A stretch of 64,000 nucleotides of DNA from CAYSYM01 sp964435115 (GCA_964435115.1 CAYSYM010000010.1:1-64000), one strand, 5' to 3'; counted from the first letter of the stretch, positions 1 to 8,761 are shown. Numbers and translations are program-made. Notes: generated by a model from the sequence alone, not told the origin.

Positions 1-1187
<1,187 letters not shown>

Positions 1188-1204
1188 CGGATCGGGCAAC
1201 CCTG

Positions 1205-1513
1205 ATGGCGAAGCAGCGCATTCGCATCCGCTTAAAGGCGTTCGACCACAAGATCCTCGACCAATCTGCCCAGCAGATCGTCGAGACGGCGGAGCGCACG
1301 GGCGCGGTCGTGGCCGGGCCCGTGCCGCTGCCCACGCGGATCGAGCGCTTCACGGTGATCCGCAGTCCCTTCATCGACAAGGATTCACGCGAGCAGTTCG
1401 AGATGCGGACGCACAAGCGGCTCATCGACGTCCTGGAGCCCACCTCCAAGACCGTCGACGCGCTGATGCGCCTCAACGTCCCCGCGGGCGTCGACATCGA
1501 GATCAAGCTGTAG
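1205..1513 (+). CDS. rpsJ: 30S ribosomal protein S10
   Basis: S10 sits in the 30S head and, as NusE, also takes part in transcription antitermination. The 102-residue length is normal. Family hallmarks are visible: RLKAFDHKILDQSA near the N-terminus, GPVPLPTRIERFTVIRSPF in the middle and THKRLIDV before the VDIEIKL end. The start is ATG at 1205, a short distance after the tuf stop, so the two are probably co-transcribed. The 75 bases after it hold a hairpin-forming repeat that separates it from rplC. Confidence 0.97.
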   Translation: MAKQRIRIRLKAFDHKILDQSAQQIVETAERTGAVVAGPVPLPTRIERFTVIRSPFIDKDSREQFEMRTHKRLIDVLEPTSKTVDALMRLNVPAGVDIEIKL

Positions 1514-1515
1514 CA

Positions 1516-1572
1516 GGGTGGTGGGAAGTGGGTAGTGGGACCTCGCTCCCTCATACCCAGCACCTACCACCC
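1516..1572. repeat. Intergenic hairpin repeat, copy 1 (GGGTGGTGGG type)
   Basis: The left arm 1516-1534 (gggtggtgggaagtgggta) and right arm 1554-1572 (tacccagcacctaccaccc) pair at 15 of 19 positions around a 19-base loop. The same low-complexity G3T/CAC3 style recurs at 8693-8761 and, as a half copy, at 61876-61908. It ends just before the ribosome binding site of rplC and has no T-tract. It could be a processing or attenuation hairpin in the operon mRNA, or a mobile REP-like element. Confidence 0.6.
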
Positions 1573-1588
1573 ACCGGAAAAGGCCACC

Positions 1589-2224
1589 ATGATCCAAGGT
1601 ATTCTCGGTCGGAAGCTCGGCATGGCCCGGCTCTTCGACGAAAACGGCGCAGTGACGGCCTCCACGCTGGTGCAGGCCGGGCCCTGCTTCGTCACCCAAC
1701 TCAAGACGCCCGAGCGGGATGGATACCTGGCCGTGCAGCTTGGCTTCGGGGAGCGGGCGCGCCCGAACCGCTCGGAGAAGGGGCACGCCAAGGCAGCCGG
1801 CCTGGCCGAGAAGCATGGCCTGGCCGAGCTGCGCGAGGTGCCAGCCGATACCCTCGACGGCCTCCGGCTCGGCGTGCGCATCGATGCCTCCATCTTCATC
1901 CCGGGTGAGACCGTGGACGTGGTCGGCACCTCGAAGGGCCGCGGCTTCACGGGCGTGGTGAAGCGCCACCACTTCCGGGGTGGTCCCAAGACGCACGGCC
2001 AGTCGGACCGCTGGCGGCGCCCGGGCTCGATCGGCTCGGGCACCACGCCCGGCCGGGTGTTCAAGAACATGCGCATGGCCGGCCAGTCGGGAAATGCCCG
2101 GGTGACCGTGAAGAACCTGCGCGTGCTGCAGGTTGACCCGGAGCGGAACATCGTGGCCATCCGCGGCGCGGTGCCCGGGCCGCGGGGTGGCCTGGTGATG
2201 ATCCGCAAGGCGGCGGCGATCTGA
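1589..2224 (+). CDS. rplC: 50S ribosomal protein L3
   Basis: L3 binds 23S rRNA early in assembly and reaches the peptidyl-transferase centre. I start it at ATG 1589 (MIQGILGRKLGM), which matches the family N-terminus and gives 211 residues. An in-frame GTG at 1535 would add 18 residues translated from the upstream hairpin repeat, so I reject it. Conserved segments TSKGRGFTGVVKRH and GSIGSGTTPGRVFKNMRMAG are present, the latter being the loop near the peptidyl-transferase centre. It is followed by rplD after 20 bases. Confidence 0.96.
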   Translation: MIQGILGRKLGMARLFDENGAVTASTLVQAGPCFVTQLKTPERDGYLAVQLGFGERARPNRSEKGHAKAAGLAEKHGLAELREVPADTLDGLRLGVRIDASIFIPGETVDVVGTSKGRGFTGVVKRHHFRGGPKTHGQSDRWRRPGSIGSGTTPGRVFKNMRMAGQSGNARVTVKNLRVLQVDPERNIVAIRGAVPGPRGGLVMIRKAAAI

Positions 2225-2244
2225 CGAGCCCGGGAGGAACGCGC

Positions 2245-2949
2245 ATGCAGACCAACGTCCTCAACCTGCGCGGCCAGGTCGTGCGCACGATTGACCTGGA
2301 CGACCGGGTGTTTGGCATCGCCCCGAACGAGGCGGTGGTGCACCAGGCGGTCGTGGCGCAGCTCGCCAACGCGCGCCAGGGGACCCACGACACGAAGACG
2401 CGCGGCGAGGTCGCCGGCGGGGGCAAGAAGCCGTACCGCCAGAAAGGCACGGGCCACGCCCGCCAGGGCTCGACGCGCGCGCCGCACTACCGCAAGGGCG
2501 GGATCGTGTTCGGACCACACCCGCGCTCCTACGCGCAGGCGGTACCGCGCAAGATGCGCCGACTGGCGATCCGCTCGGTGCTCTCCGCCCGCGCCGCCGA
2601 GCAGGCGCTGACCGTCGTCGACGCCTTCGACGTGGCGACGGGCAAGACCCGGGAGCTCGTGCACGGGCTGGCAACGCTCGGCGTGGGGCAGTCGGCGCTC
2701 GTCGTGCTCGGCGAGCGCAGCGACGCACTGCTGCGAGCCGCACGCAACCTGGGCGACGTCCACGTGGTCACGCCCAACGGCTTCAACCTGCTGGATGCGC
2801 TGCGGCTCCCGCGCCTGGTCCTTACCGAAGTCGCCGTCCAGGAGCTGACCCGCACCCTCACCGCCGACCTGGCGCCGGCCCGGACGAGCCGGGGCGCGCG
2901 GCCAGAGAACGGCGGCGCCGGAGCGGCGGGCGAGGAGGCCAGCGTATGA
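2245..2949 (+). CDS. rplD: 50S ribosomal protein L4
   Basis: L4 lines the constriction of the peptide exit tunnel; in some bacteria it also represses its own operon. The 234 residues include the basic tunnel loop (TRGEVAGGGKKPYRQKGTGH) and the conserved GPHPRSYAQ segment. The last 30 or so residues form a Gly/Ala/Arg-rich tail beyond the usual end near TADL. The start ATG follows gggagga at good spacing. Its stop overlaps the rplW start by four bases (ATGA), implying translational coupling. Confidence 0.96.
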   Translation: MQTNVLNLRGQVVRTIDLDDRVFGIAPNEAVVHQAVVAQLANARQGTHDTKTRGEVAGGGKKPYRQKGTGHARQGSTRAPHYRKGGIVFGPHPRSYAQAVPRKMRRLAIRSVLSARAAEQALTVVDAFDVATGKTRELVHGLATLGVGQSALVVLGERSDALLRAARNLGDVHVVTPNGFNLLDALRLPRLVLTEVAVQELTRTLTADLAPARTSRGARPENGGAGAAGEEASV

Positions 2950-3245
2950 CGCTCAGCAGCTTCAGCAGCATCATCCGGCCCGTCATCTCGGAGAAGAGCA
3001 CCGCCCTGTCCGAGCAGGGCAAGTACGTCTTCGAAGTGGCGCCGAACGCGAACAAGGTCCAGATCAAGCGCGCTGTCGAGCACGCCTTCGCCGCCAAGAA
3101 GGTCCAGGTGACCGAGGTGAACGTCGTCCGTGTCCCGGGCAAGCTGCGCCGTCTCGGCCGGCATTCGGGCATGACGCGGGCGTGGAAGAAGGCTATCGTG
3201 ACACTCCGGTCCGGGCAGCGCCTGGACCTGTTCGAGGGGGTGTGA
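2946..3245 (+). CDS. rplW: 50S ribosomal protein L23
   Basis: L23 lies at the tunnel exit, where trigger factor and SRP dock. The 99-residue length is normal. The IIRPVISEKSTALSEQGKYVFEV start and the following NKVQIKRAVEHAF and VNVVRVPGKLRR segments are typical of the family. It overlaps rplD by four bases and precedes rplB by six. Confidence 0.96.
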   Translation: MTLSSFSSIIRPVISEKSTALSEQGKYVFEVAPNANKVQIKRAVEHAFAAKKVQVTEVNVVRVPGKLRRLGRHSGMTRAWKKAIVTLRSGQRLDLFEGV

Positions 3246-3251
3246 GGACGC

Positions 3252-4076
3252 ATGCCCGTCCGGCAGTACAAACCCACCTCGCCCGGTCGGCGCGGCATGT
3301 CCGTGTCGACTTTCGAGGAGCTCACCAAGCAGCGGCCGGAGAAGTCGCTCACACAGCCGCTCAAGAAGAAGGCCGGCCGCAACAACCTGGGCCGCATCAC
3401 CACGCGCCACCGCGGCGGCGGGCACAAGCAGCTCTACCGGGTCATCGACTGGAAGCGGAACAGGCTCGGCGTGCCGGCACAGGTCGTCGCCATCGAGTAC
3501 GACCCGAACCGCAGCGCCCGAATCGCCCTGCTGCAGTACGCGGACGGCGAGCGGCGCTACGTCCTCGCCCCCGCGGGGCTGAAGGTGGGCGCGCGGGTCA
3601 GCTCGGGCCCGGACGCCGACCTCGCGCCGGGCAACGCGCTGGCGCTCCGCGACATCCCGGTTGGCTCGGTCATCCACAACATCGAGCTGAAGCCCGGCCG
3701 CGGCGCGCAGCTCGTGCGCGGGGCCGGTGTGGGCGCGCAGCTCATGGCCAAGGAGGGCGATTGGGCCCAGGTGCGGCTGCCCTCGGGCGAGGTGCGGCGG
3801 GTCCACGTCGCCTGCATGGCGACGCTTGGCCAGGTGGGCAACCCGGAGCACGCCACCATCAGCCTCGGCAAGGCCGGGCGAGCGCGCCACCTGGGCATCC
3901 GTCCGACCGTCCGTGGCTCCGCCATGAACCCGCGTGACCATCCGCATGGGGGCGGCGAAGGGAAGGCGCCCATTGGTGGCCAGCCGCAGACGAAGTGGGG
4001 CAAGGTGGCCATGGGCAAGAAGACCCGGCGTCGCAAGGTGACGGACCGGTTCGTCGTCAGGCCAAGGAAGAGCTGA
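3252..4076 (+). CDS. rplB: 50S ribosomal protein L2
   Basis: L2 is an intersubunit-bridge protein required for peptidyl transfer. The 274 residues are normal in length. The protein shows KKAGRNNLGRITTRHRGGGH near the N-terminus, the OB and SH3-like middle, and the essential C-terminal NPRDHPHGGGEGKAPIG loop containing the conserved His. It ends with GKKTRRRKVTDRFVVRPRKS. After it comes a 181-base gap before rpsS, unusual for this operon. Confidence 0.97.
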   Translation: MPVRQYKPTSPGRRGMSVSTFEELTKQRPEKSLTQPLKKKAGRNNLGRITTRHRGGGHKQLYRVIDWKRNRLGVPAQVVAIEYDPNRSARIALLQYADGERRYVLAPAGLKVGARVSSGPDADLAPGNALALRDIPVGSVIHNIELKPGRGAQLVRGAGVGAQLMAKEGDWAQVRLPSGEVRRVHVACMATLGQVGNPEHATISLGKAGRARHLGIRPTVRGSAMNPRDHPHGGGEGKAPIGGQPQTKWGKVAMGKKTRRRKVTDRFVVRPRKS

Positions 4077-4194
4077 GCACGGCGGCGACGCGTGGCCCGC
4101 TTCCTCCCGGGGAGCGGCTACGTGGGCAGGCTGCGAGAACACGAAGCACGGAGCGCGTAGCAAGTAGCATGGGTCGTCGGTCGCAGGTCGAAGA

Positions 4195-4217
4195 CCGTGG
4201 AGGGTGGCCCTCCACGG
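4195..4217 (+). other. Perfect 10-bp stem hairpin before rpsS
   Basis: CCGTGGAGGG (4195-4204) and CCCTCCACGG (4208-4217) form a perfect stem closed by TGG. It sits inside the 181-base rplB-rpsS gap, about 40 bases before the rpsS start. There is no T-tract, so it is not a simple intrinsic terminator. It may be an RNA processing, attenuation or protein-binding hairpin. The rest of the gap (4077-4194) holds tandem-like low-complexity DNA (gtagcaagtagca, ggtcgtcggtcgcaggtcg) with no gene. Confidence 0.6.
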
Positions 4218-4257
4218 CTCACGACGCGCGGCCACGGCCGTTCCCGGAGGGACCAGT

Positions 4258-4542
4258 ATGAGTCGAAGTCTGAAGAAAGGCCCGTACGTGGACGAGAAGC
4301 TGATGCGGCGCGTCCTGGCCATGAACAGTAGTGGCCGCAAGGAAGTCGTCAAGACGTGGTCGCGCGACTCGACGGTCTTCCCGGAGATGGTGGGCCACAC
4401 GATCGCCGTGCACGACGGGCGGCGGCATGTGCCCATCTACATCACGGAGAACATGGTGGGCCACAAGCTGGGCGAGTTCGCGCTCACGCGGCTCTTCCGC
4501 GGGCACACCGCCCGCGGTGAGCGGGCCACGGGAGCACGCTAG
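4258..4542 (+). CDS. rpsS: 30S ribosomal protein S19
   Basis: S19 sits in the 30S head beside the A-site finger and S13. The start is ATG 4258 (MSRSLKKGPYVDEKL), preceded by ggaggga at ideal spacing; an upstream in-frame ATG at 4204 is not family-like. The 94-residue protein carries the normal WSRDSTVFPEMVGHTIAVHDG core. Its last ten codons (ARGERATGAR) lie inside a 40-base direct repeat that occurs again just before rplV. Confidence 0.96.
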   Translation: MSRSLKKGPYVDEKLMRRVLAMNSSGRKEVVKTWSRDSTVFPEMVGHTIAVHDGRRHVPIYITENMVGHKLGEFALTRLFRGHTARGERATGAR

Positions 4543-4657
4543 GTATGATCCCCCCAGCAGCAGCCGGGGCGGGCGGTGTGCCCGCCTGGAAGACGGCGGG
4601 CGCGCCGCGCCGCCGGGCCGCCCGCGGTGAGCGGGCCACGGGAGCACGCTAGGTATG
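4508..4657 (+). repeat. 40-base direct repeat pair flanking a 70-base insert (rpsS end / rplV start)
   Basis: Bases 4508-4547 and 4618-4657 are identical over 40 bases. Each copy holds the last ten codons of an ORF, its TAG, the gggag ribosome binding site and an ATG. The 70 bases between them are not a copy of upstream rpsS sequence. The arrangement is therefore an insertion with a 40-base duplication rather than a plain 110-base tandem duplication. Both copies supply a stop-GT-ATG junction. Confidence 0.85.
4545..4652 (+). CDS. Small ORF of 35 codons created between rpsS and rplV
   Basis: The ORF starts at the ATG two bases after the rpsS stop, uses the same gggagcacgctaggt leader as rplV, and ends in TAG two bases before the rplV ATG. 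Its last ten residues (ARGERATGAR) repeat the S19 C-terminus because they lie in the duplicated 40-base segment. The rest is Ala/Gly/Pro/Arg-rich and unrecognised. It would keep translation coupled across the insert. Whether the peptide itself does anything is unknown. Confidence 0.4.
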   Translation: MIPPAAAGAGGVPAWKTAGAPRRRAARGERATGAR

Positions 4658-5002
4658 GCCGGAGTTGAGGTGCGTGCCGTGGAGCGGCACATTCGCCTGT
4701 CGCCCCAGAAGGTGCGGCTGGTGCTGGCCGTGGTGCGCGGCAAGCCCGTGAACGAGGCGCTCGCCCTCCTGCGGCTCCTGCCCCAGCGCGCGGCGGTGCC
4801 GGTGGCCAAGGCCGTCCAGTCCGCGGCCGCCAACGCCGAGAACAACTTCAACATGGATCCGGACGATCTGGTGATCGCCCGGGCCAGCGCCGACGAAGGG
4901 CGCCGGCTCAAGCGCTGGCGCCCGCGGGCGCGCGGCCGGGTGAACCAGATCCTGAAGCGCTCCAGCCACGTCATCGTGGTGGTGGCAGAGAAGGGGAGCT
5001 GA
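4655..5002 (+). CDS. rplV: 50S ribosomal protein L22
   Basis: L22 lines the exit tunnel with L4 through its long beta-hairpin. The 115 residues start GVEVRAVERHIRLSPQKVRLVLAVVRGK and contain the family segment AAANAENNFNMDPDDLVIARA. The basic hairpin tip RWRPRARGRVNQILKRSSH is intact. Its ATG and ribosome binding site lie in the second copy of the 40-base repeat. The next gene, rpsC, starts four bases after the stop. Confidence 0.96.
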   Translation: MAGVEVRAVERHIRLSPQKVRLVLAVVRGKPVNEALALLRLLPQRAAVPVAKAVQSAAANAENNFNMDPDDLVIARASADEGRRLKRWRPRARGRVNQILKRSSHVIVVVAEKGS

Positions 5003-5006
5003 CCGC

Positions 5007-5912
5007 ATGGGACACAAGGTTCACCCGATCGGCTTCCGGCTCGGGGTCAAGGTTGGCGATCGGCCGGTGAAAGACTGGCGGGGACGCTGGTTCGCGACCG
5101 GGAAGGAGTACTCCGACCTGCTGCTGGAGGACGTCAGAGTCCGCCAGCACATCATGACCAGGATGGCCGATGCCGGCGTCTCCAAGGTGGAGATCGAGCG
5201 CTCCGCCAACCTGATCACCGTCACCATTCACGCGGCGAAGCCCGGCATCGTCATCGGGAAGAGCGGCGTGAAGGTGGAGGAGCTGCGCCGCACGCTGGAG
5301 GCGATGACGGGGAAGAAGATCCGCGTCACCATCCAGGAGATCCGGCAGCCGGAGGTGGACGCCTACCTGGTGGCGCGGAGCATCGCCGACCAGCTCGAGA
5401 AGCGCGTGGCGTTCCGCCGCGCGATGAAGCAGGCGGTGCAGCGGGCCCAGCGCTTCGGCGCCAGGGGCGTCCGGGTGCAGGTGTCAGGCCGTCTCGGCGG
5501 GTCGGAGATGAGCCGCCGCGAGTGGGACCGCTGGGGCCGTGTGCCGCTGCACACGCTCCGGGCGGACATCGACTACGGCCAGACCGAAGCGCACACCACC
5601 TACGGCGTCATCGGCGTGAAGGTGTGGATCTACCGCGGCGATTTCACCCCGGACGGGCGCAGCCCCGAGGAGGTCGCCGCCGAGGCGCGCGAGCGCACCC
5701 CGCGGCTCGGCCGGCCGGCCGTGCGCGCCGAGGTGCCGGCCGAGGTCGCGGCGCCCGCAGCCGCCGCGCCGGCTGAGGTGGACTACTCGCGCGGGGGGGT
5801 CTTCGAGCCGGATGGCGAGCCGGGCGACCTGGCGCCCCCGGGCGGGGCCGGTCGCCCGGCGCCCACGCCGCCCGCGGGTGAGGGCGGTCCGGCGGAGCGG
5901 AAGGAGAGCTAG
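5007..5912 (+). CDS. rpsC: 30S ribosomal protein S3, with long C-terminal tail
   Basis: S3 forms part of the mRNA entry channel in the 30S head. The N-terminal GHKVHPIGFRLG, the KH-2 segment (IVIGKSGVKVEELRRTLE) and the S3 C-domain (VSGRLGGSEMSRREW) are all present. The protein is 301 residues against a usual 210-240: after about residue 225 it continues with an Ala/Pro/Gly/Glu-rich, probably disordered tail. Similar low-complexity tails occur on L4 and S5 in this operon. Confidence 0.96.
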   Translation: MGHKVHPIGFRLGVKVGDRPVKDWRGRWFATGKEYSDLLLEDVRVRQHIMTRMADAGVSKVEIERSANLITVTIHAAKPGIVIGKSGVKVEELRRTLEAMTGKKIRVTIQEIRQPEVDAYLVARSIADQLEKRVAFRRAMKQAVQRAQRFGARGVRVQVSGRLGGSEMSRREWDRWGRVPLHTLRADIDYGQTEAHTTYGVIGVKVWIYRGDFTPDGRSPEEVAAEARERTPRLGRPAVRAEVPAEVAAPAAAAPAEVDYSRGGVFEPDGEPGDLAPPGGAGRPAPTPPAGEGGPAERKES

Positions 5913-5914
5913 CG

Positions 5915-6367
5915 GTGCTGCAACCGAAGCGCATGCGGTATCGCAAGATGCAAAAACGCACCCACGGTGGCCTCAAGGGGGTGGCCGCGCGCGGCAACAC
6001 CGTCGCGTTCGGCGAGTACGCCATCCGGACGCTCGAGCCCGGGTGGATCACCGCGCGGCAGATCGAAGCGGCGCGCCGCACGATCACCCACCACCTGAAG
6101 CGGGGTGGCAAGGTGTGGATCCGCATCTTCCCCGACAAGGTCGTTACGGCCAAGCCGGCCGAGACCCGCATGGGCTCCGGCAAGGGCGCGCCCGACCACT
6201 ACGTGGCGGTGGTCAAGCCCGGGCACGTGCTGTTCGAGGTCGGCGGCGTACGTGAGGAGCTGGCGCGTGAAGCACTGCGACTCGCCTCGCACAAGCTGCC
6301 GGTCGAGACGAAATTCATGCTGAAGGAGGGCCTCGAGGTTGGCGGAGAAGCAGTCGGCGCAGCCTAG
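5915..6367 (+). CDS. rplP: 50S ribosomal protein L16
   Basis: L16 contacts A-site tRNA and 5S-adjacent rRNA. The start is a GTG at 5915, with aaggag at 5901-5906, giving MLQPKRMRYRKMQKRTHGG, the normal family N-terminus. The 150 residues include FGEYAIRTLEPGWITARQIEAAR and the conserved RMGSGKGAPDHYVAVVKPG. Its end overlaps the proposed rpmC start by 29 bases. Confidence 0.95.
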   Translation: MLQPKRMRYRKMQKRTHGGLKGVAARGNTVAFGEYAIRTLEPGWITARQIEAARRTITHHLKRGGKVWIRIFPDKVVTAKPAETRMGSGKGAPDHYVAVVKPGHVLFEVGGVREELAREALRLASHKLPVETKFMLKEGLEVGGEAVGAA

Positions 6368-6578
6368 GGAGACCGCACGGCGTCGGCGGAAGGCGGCCGA
6401 GCAGCCAGCCGACCCGGACGCGCGCCTCCGCGAGCTGGATGAGGAGCTGTTCACCCTGCGGTTCCAGTTTGCCACGCGCCAGCTCACGAACACGGCGCGC
6501 ATTCGCGCGGTGCGGCGTGAGATCGCGCGGGTCAAGACGCTGCGGCGGCAGGCCGAGCTCGTCGCCCAGATGGGCTAG
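6339..6578 (+). CDS. rpmC: 50S ribosomal protein L29
   Basis: L29 is a small helical-hairpin protein at the tunnel exit. I use the TTG at 6339 because aaggagg lies 10 bases upstream (6322-6328) and no ATG or GTG fits before the L29 core. The 79 residues comprise a basic 22-residue N-terminal extension and then the core LRELDEELFTLRFQFATRQL followed by IRAVRREIARVKTL. The 29-base overlap with rplP is longer than other overlaps here, so the exact start is less sure than the gene itself. Confidence 0.88.
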   Translation: MAEKQSAQPRETARRRRKAAEQPADPDARLRELDEELFTLRFQFATRQLTNTARIRAVRREIARVKTLRRQAELVAQMG

Positions 6579-6683
6579 GCACCTGGGCCGCCCGTGCAGA
6601 GAATTGGATCGAACGGTGGACCACGTGCGTAGCCACCGAGAAGCCGACGCGTGAAGCGCGCGGGCCGGAGAGGGAACGACGAC

Positions 6684-7025
6684 ATGCCAGAGACGGACGC
6701 TACTCCAGGGAAGCCGCGACCTGCCCCATCCGCGGGCGCGGGGCGCAAGCCCCGCCGCACCAAGATCGGGCGGGTGGCGAGCAACAAGATGAACAAGACG
6801 GTCGTGGTCGCCGTGGACCTCGTGGCACGCCATCGGCTGTACGGTCGCACCATTCGCCGCACGCGCCACTTCCAAGCGCACGACGAGGGGAACACCTGCC
6901 AGGTGGGCGACACGGTCGTGATCGCCGAGTCGCGGCCGCTGAGCAAGGAGAAGCACTGGGTGGTGCAGGAGATCCTGCGGCGTGGGACCGGCGAGGCGAT
7001 CGCGATCGCCGAGCCGGAGGCCTGA
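6684..7025 (+). CDS. rpsQ: 30S ribosomal protein S17
   Basis: S17 is a primary 16S rRNA binder with an OB fold. The ATG at 6684 follows a purine-rich ggagaggga; an in-frame GTG at 6651 would only add basic residues. The core GRVASNKMNKTVVVAV, LYGRTIRRTRHFQAHDE and CQVGDTVVIAESRPLSKEKHW matches the family. The 113 residues include about 25 extra Pro/Ala/Lys-rich N-terminal residues. A 105-base gap separates it from rpmC. Confidence 0.94.
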   Translation: MPETDATPGKPRPAPSAGAGRKPRRTKIGRVASNKMNKTVVVAVDLVARHRLYGRTIRRTRHFQAHDEGNTCQVGDTVVIAESRPLSKEKHWVVQEILRRGTGEAIAIAEPEA

Positions 7026-7036
7026 GGGGCGCGCCC

Positions 7037-7405
7037 ATGATCATGCCCCAGACCAGACTCAAGGTGGCGGACAACACGGGCGCGCGCGAGCTGATGTGCA
7101 TCCGCGTGGTCGCCGGGGGGTCGAAGTTCGAGGCGGGCGTGGGCGATGTGATCGTAGCCTCGGTGAAAGCCGCGACCCCGGGCAGCTCCGTCAAGAAGGG
7201 CGATGTCGTCAGGGCTGTCGTGGTGCGGCAGGCGAAGGAGTATGGGCGACCGGACGGCTCGTACATCCGCTTCGACGACAATGCGGCGGTCATCCTGCAG
7301 GACAAGAACAACCCCAAGGGGACGCGCATCTTCGGCCCCGTGGCGCGCGAGCTGCGCGAGAAGAACTACATGAAGATCATCTCCCTCGCGCCGGAGGTGC
7401 TATGA
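7037..7405 (+). CDS. rplN: 50S ribosomal protein L14
   Basis: L14 forms an intersubunit bridge with 16S rRNA. The 122-residue length is exactly typical. The start MIMPQTRLKVADNTGARELMCIRV, the VKKGDVVRAVVVR segment and the GTRIFGPVARELRE end are standard. Its stop overlaps the rplX ATG by four bases. Confidence 0.97.
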   Translation: MIMPQTRLKVADNTGARELMCIRVVAGGSKFEAGVGDVIVASVKAATPGSSVKKGDVVRAVVVRQAKEYGRPDGSYIRFDDNAAVILQDKNNPKGTRIFGPVARELREKNYMKIISLAPEVL

Positions 7406-7725
7406 GCCTCGCCCGCATTCGCAAGGGCGACACGGTCGTGGTGCTCGCCGGCCGGGAACGTGGCAAGCGCGGCGTCGTGCGCGAGGTCCGGCCCAAGGAA
7501 GGCCGGGCGATCGTCCAGGACATCAACATCAGCAAGCGGCACGTGAAGCCCGCCGGCTCCCGCCAGGCCGGGATCGTCGACAAGGAGCAGCCCATTCATC
7601 TCTCCAACCTGGCACCGGTCGATCCGCAGACCTCCAAGCCCACGCGCGTGCGGACGAAGGCGCTCGCCACCAGTAAGAAGGTGCGCGTCGCCGTGACGTC
7701 CGGCGAGCAGCTTGGTAAGGAGTGA
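7402..7725 (+). CDS. rplX: 50S ribosomal protein L24
   Basis: L24 is a KOW-domain assembly-initiator protein of the large subunit. ATG 7402 overlaps the rplN stop (ATGA). The 107 residues show the KOW motif (IRKGDTVVVLAGRERGKRG) and the family segment ISKRHVKPAGSRQAGIVDKE. Its last codons carry aaggag, which may serve the next gene. Confidence 0.96.
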   Translation: MSLARIRKGDTVVVLAGRERGKRGVVREVRPKEGRAIVQDINISKRHVKPAGSRQAGIVDKEQPIHLSNLAPVDPQTSKPTRVRTKALATSKKVRVAVTSGEQLGKE

Positions 7726-7823
7726 GCCGAGCGATGAGCCGACCCAGGGAGAGGCAGCGGGCGGCGGCGGCGGGCGTGCTTACCAACCCAGACGAGGGAG
7801 AGACTGGAGACGAGAGAGAGCCG

Positions 7824-8480
7824 ATGCCTCGCAACCCCACCGCGTCGGGTGCCGCGACCGACGGCACCGCGTCCGTGGCGGCAGCCACGCCCGGCCAGGG
7901 CGCCTCCCAGCCAGCCAGTCCGAAGAGCCGCCTCCACGATCGGTACCTGCGTGACGTGGTGCCCGCGCTCCGGCGGGAGTTCGCCTACGCCAATCCCATG
8001 CAAGTCCCGCGGCTGGCGAAAGTCACGCTGAACGTGGGCGTGGGCGAGGCGATCCAGAACGCCAAGGCGCTGGATGCGACGGTCCGCGACGTGGCCACCA
8101 TCACCGGCCAGAAGCCCGTGGTCAAGAAGGCGCGCAAGTCGATCGCGCAGTTCAAGCTGCGCGCCGGCCAGAACGTCGGCGTCATGACCACCCTTCGCGG
8201 CGAGCGCATGTGGGAATTCCTGGACCGGCTGCTGAATGCGGCGCTGCCGCGCACGCGGGACTTCCGCGGCGTGCCCACGCGCTCGTTCGACGGCCGCGGG
8301 AACTACACGCTCGGCCTGCGCGAGCAGCTCATCTTCCCGGAGATCAGCTACGACCAGGTGGACAAGGCACGTGGCCTGGAGGTGTCCATCGTGACCACCG
8401 CGCGGACGGACCGGGAGGGGCGCCGCCTGCTGGAGCTGCTCGGGATGCCCTTCCAACGGGAGGGCCAGGCCCGAGGGTAG
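7824..8480 (+). CDS. rplE: 50S ribosomal protein L5
   Basis: L5 binds 5S rRNA and contacts P-site tRNA. The core RLHDRYLRDVVPALRREF, KVTLNVGVGEAIQNAK and the FPEISYDQVDKARGLEVSI end is normal. The start is ambiguous. In-frame ATG 7734 lies 11 bases after aaggag, but it would translate low-complexity gagactggagacgagag DNA that resembles the non-ribosomal stretch before rpsD. I therefore prefer ATG 7824 after gagagagag, giving 218 residues, still about 38 longer than usual at the N-terminus. Confidence 0.9.
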   Translation: MPRNPTASGAATDGTASVAAATPGQGASQPASPKSRLHDRYLRDVVPALRREFAYANPMQVPRLAKVTLNVGVGEAIQNAKALDATVRDVATITGQKPVVKKARKSIAQFKLRAGQNVGVMTTLRGERMWEFLDRLLNAALPRTRDFRGVPTRSFDGRGNYTLGLREQLIFPEISYDQVDKARGLEVSIVTTARTDREGRRLLELLGMPFQREGQARG

Positions 8481-8619
8481 CGCACCAGGGCAGCGCACCA
8501 GGGCAGCGCGCTGGACGGCGCCCTGGACCCCCTGCCGAGCCACCCAGTGGACGCACCGCAACGCACCGGCCACGGGCTCCTGGGGCCCGGAACTCAGCCC
8601 GCCGCACGCCCGACTCGTC

Positions 8620-8663
8620 TACAATCTGCCGACTGTGCGGAACCTCGAAGGGTCGAGGTTCCG
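8620..8663 (+). promoter_or_regulatory. Possible internal promoter -10 box and leader hairpin before rpsZ
   Basis: TACAAT at 8620-8625 is a five-of-six match to a sigma-70 -10 box in otherwise GC-rich DNA. I see no convincing -35 hexamer 16-18 bases upstream. CGGAACCTCGA (8638-8648) and TCGAGGTTCCG (8653-8663) form a perfect 11-bp stem with loop AGGG, starting about where the transcript would begin. No T-tract follows. Confidence 0.35.
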
Positions 8664-8692
8664 CGACCGTGTTGAAAGGCAGCCCAGCCATC

Positions 8693-8761
8693 GGGTGCTG
8701 GGTGCCGGGTATCAGAGAGACCGATAACGCTCTGCTACCCGAGACCTGACACCCAGCACCC
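8693..8761. repeat. Intergenic hairpin repeat, copy 2 (GGGTGCTGGG type)
   Basis: The left arm 8693-8711 reads gggtgctgggtgccgggta. The right arm 8736-8761 begins tacccgagacctgacac and ends cccagcaccc, so the arms pair with a short bulge (tcaggtc) on one side. It resembles copy 1 before rplC. The phrase gagacctgaca also occurs just before rpsD (14455-14465), linking the two kinds of low-complexity inserts. Confidence 0.6.

Noticed and set aside
2529..4436. A 635-codon open frame on the minus strand across rplD-rplB-rpsS
   Set aside because: It is antisense to well-supported ribosomal genes. Its translation is Arg/His/Ala-rich with no family pattern, the usual shadow in GC-rich DNA.
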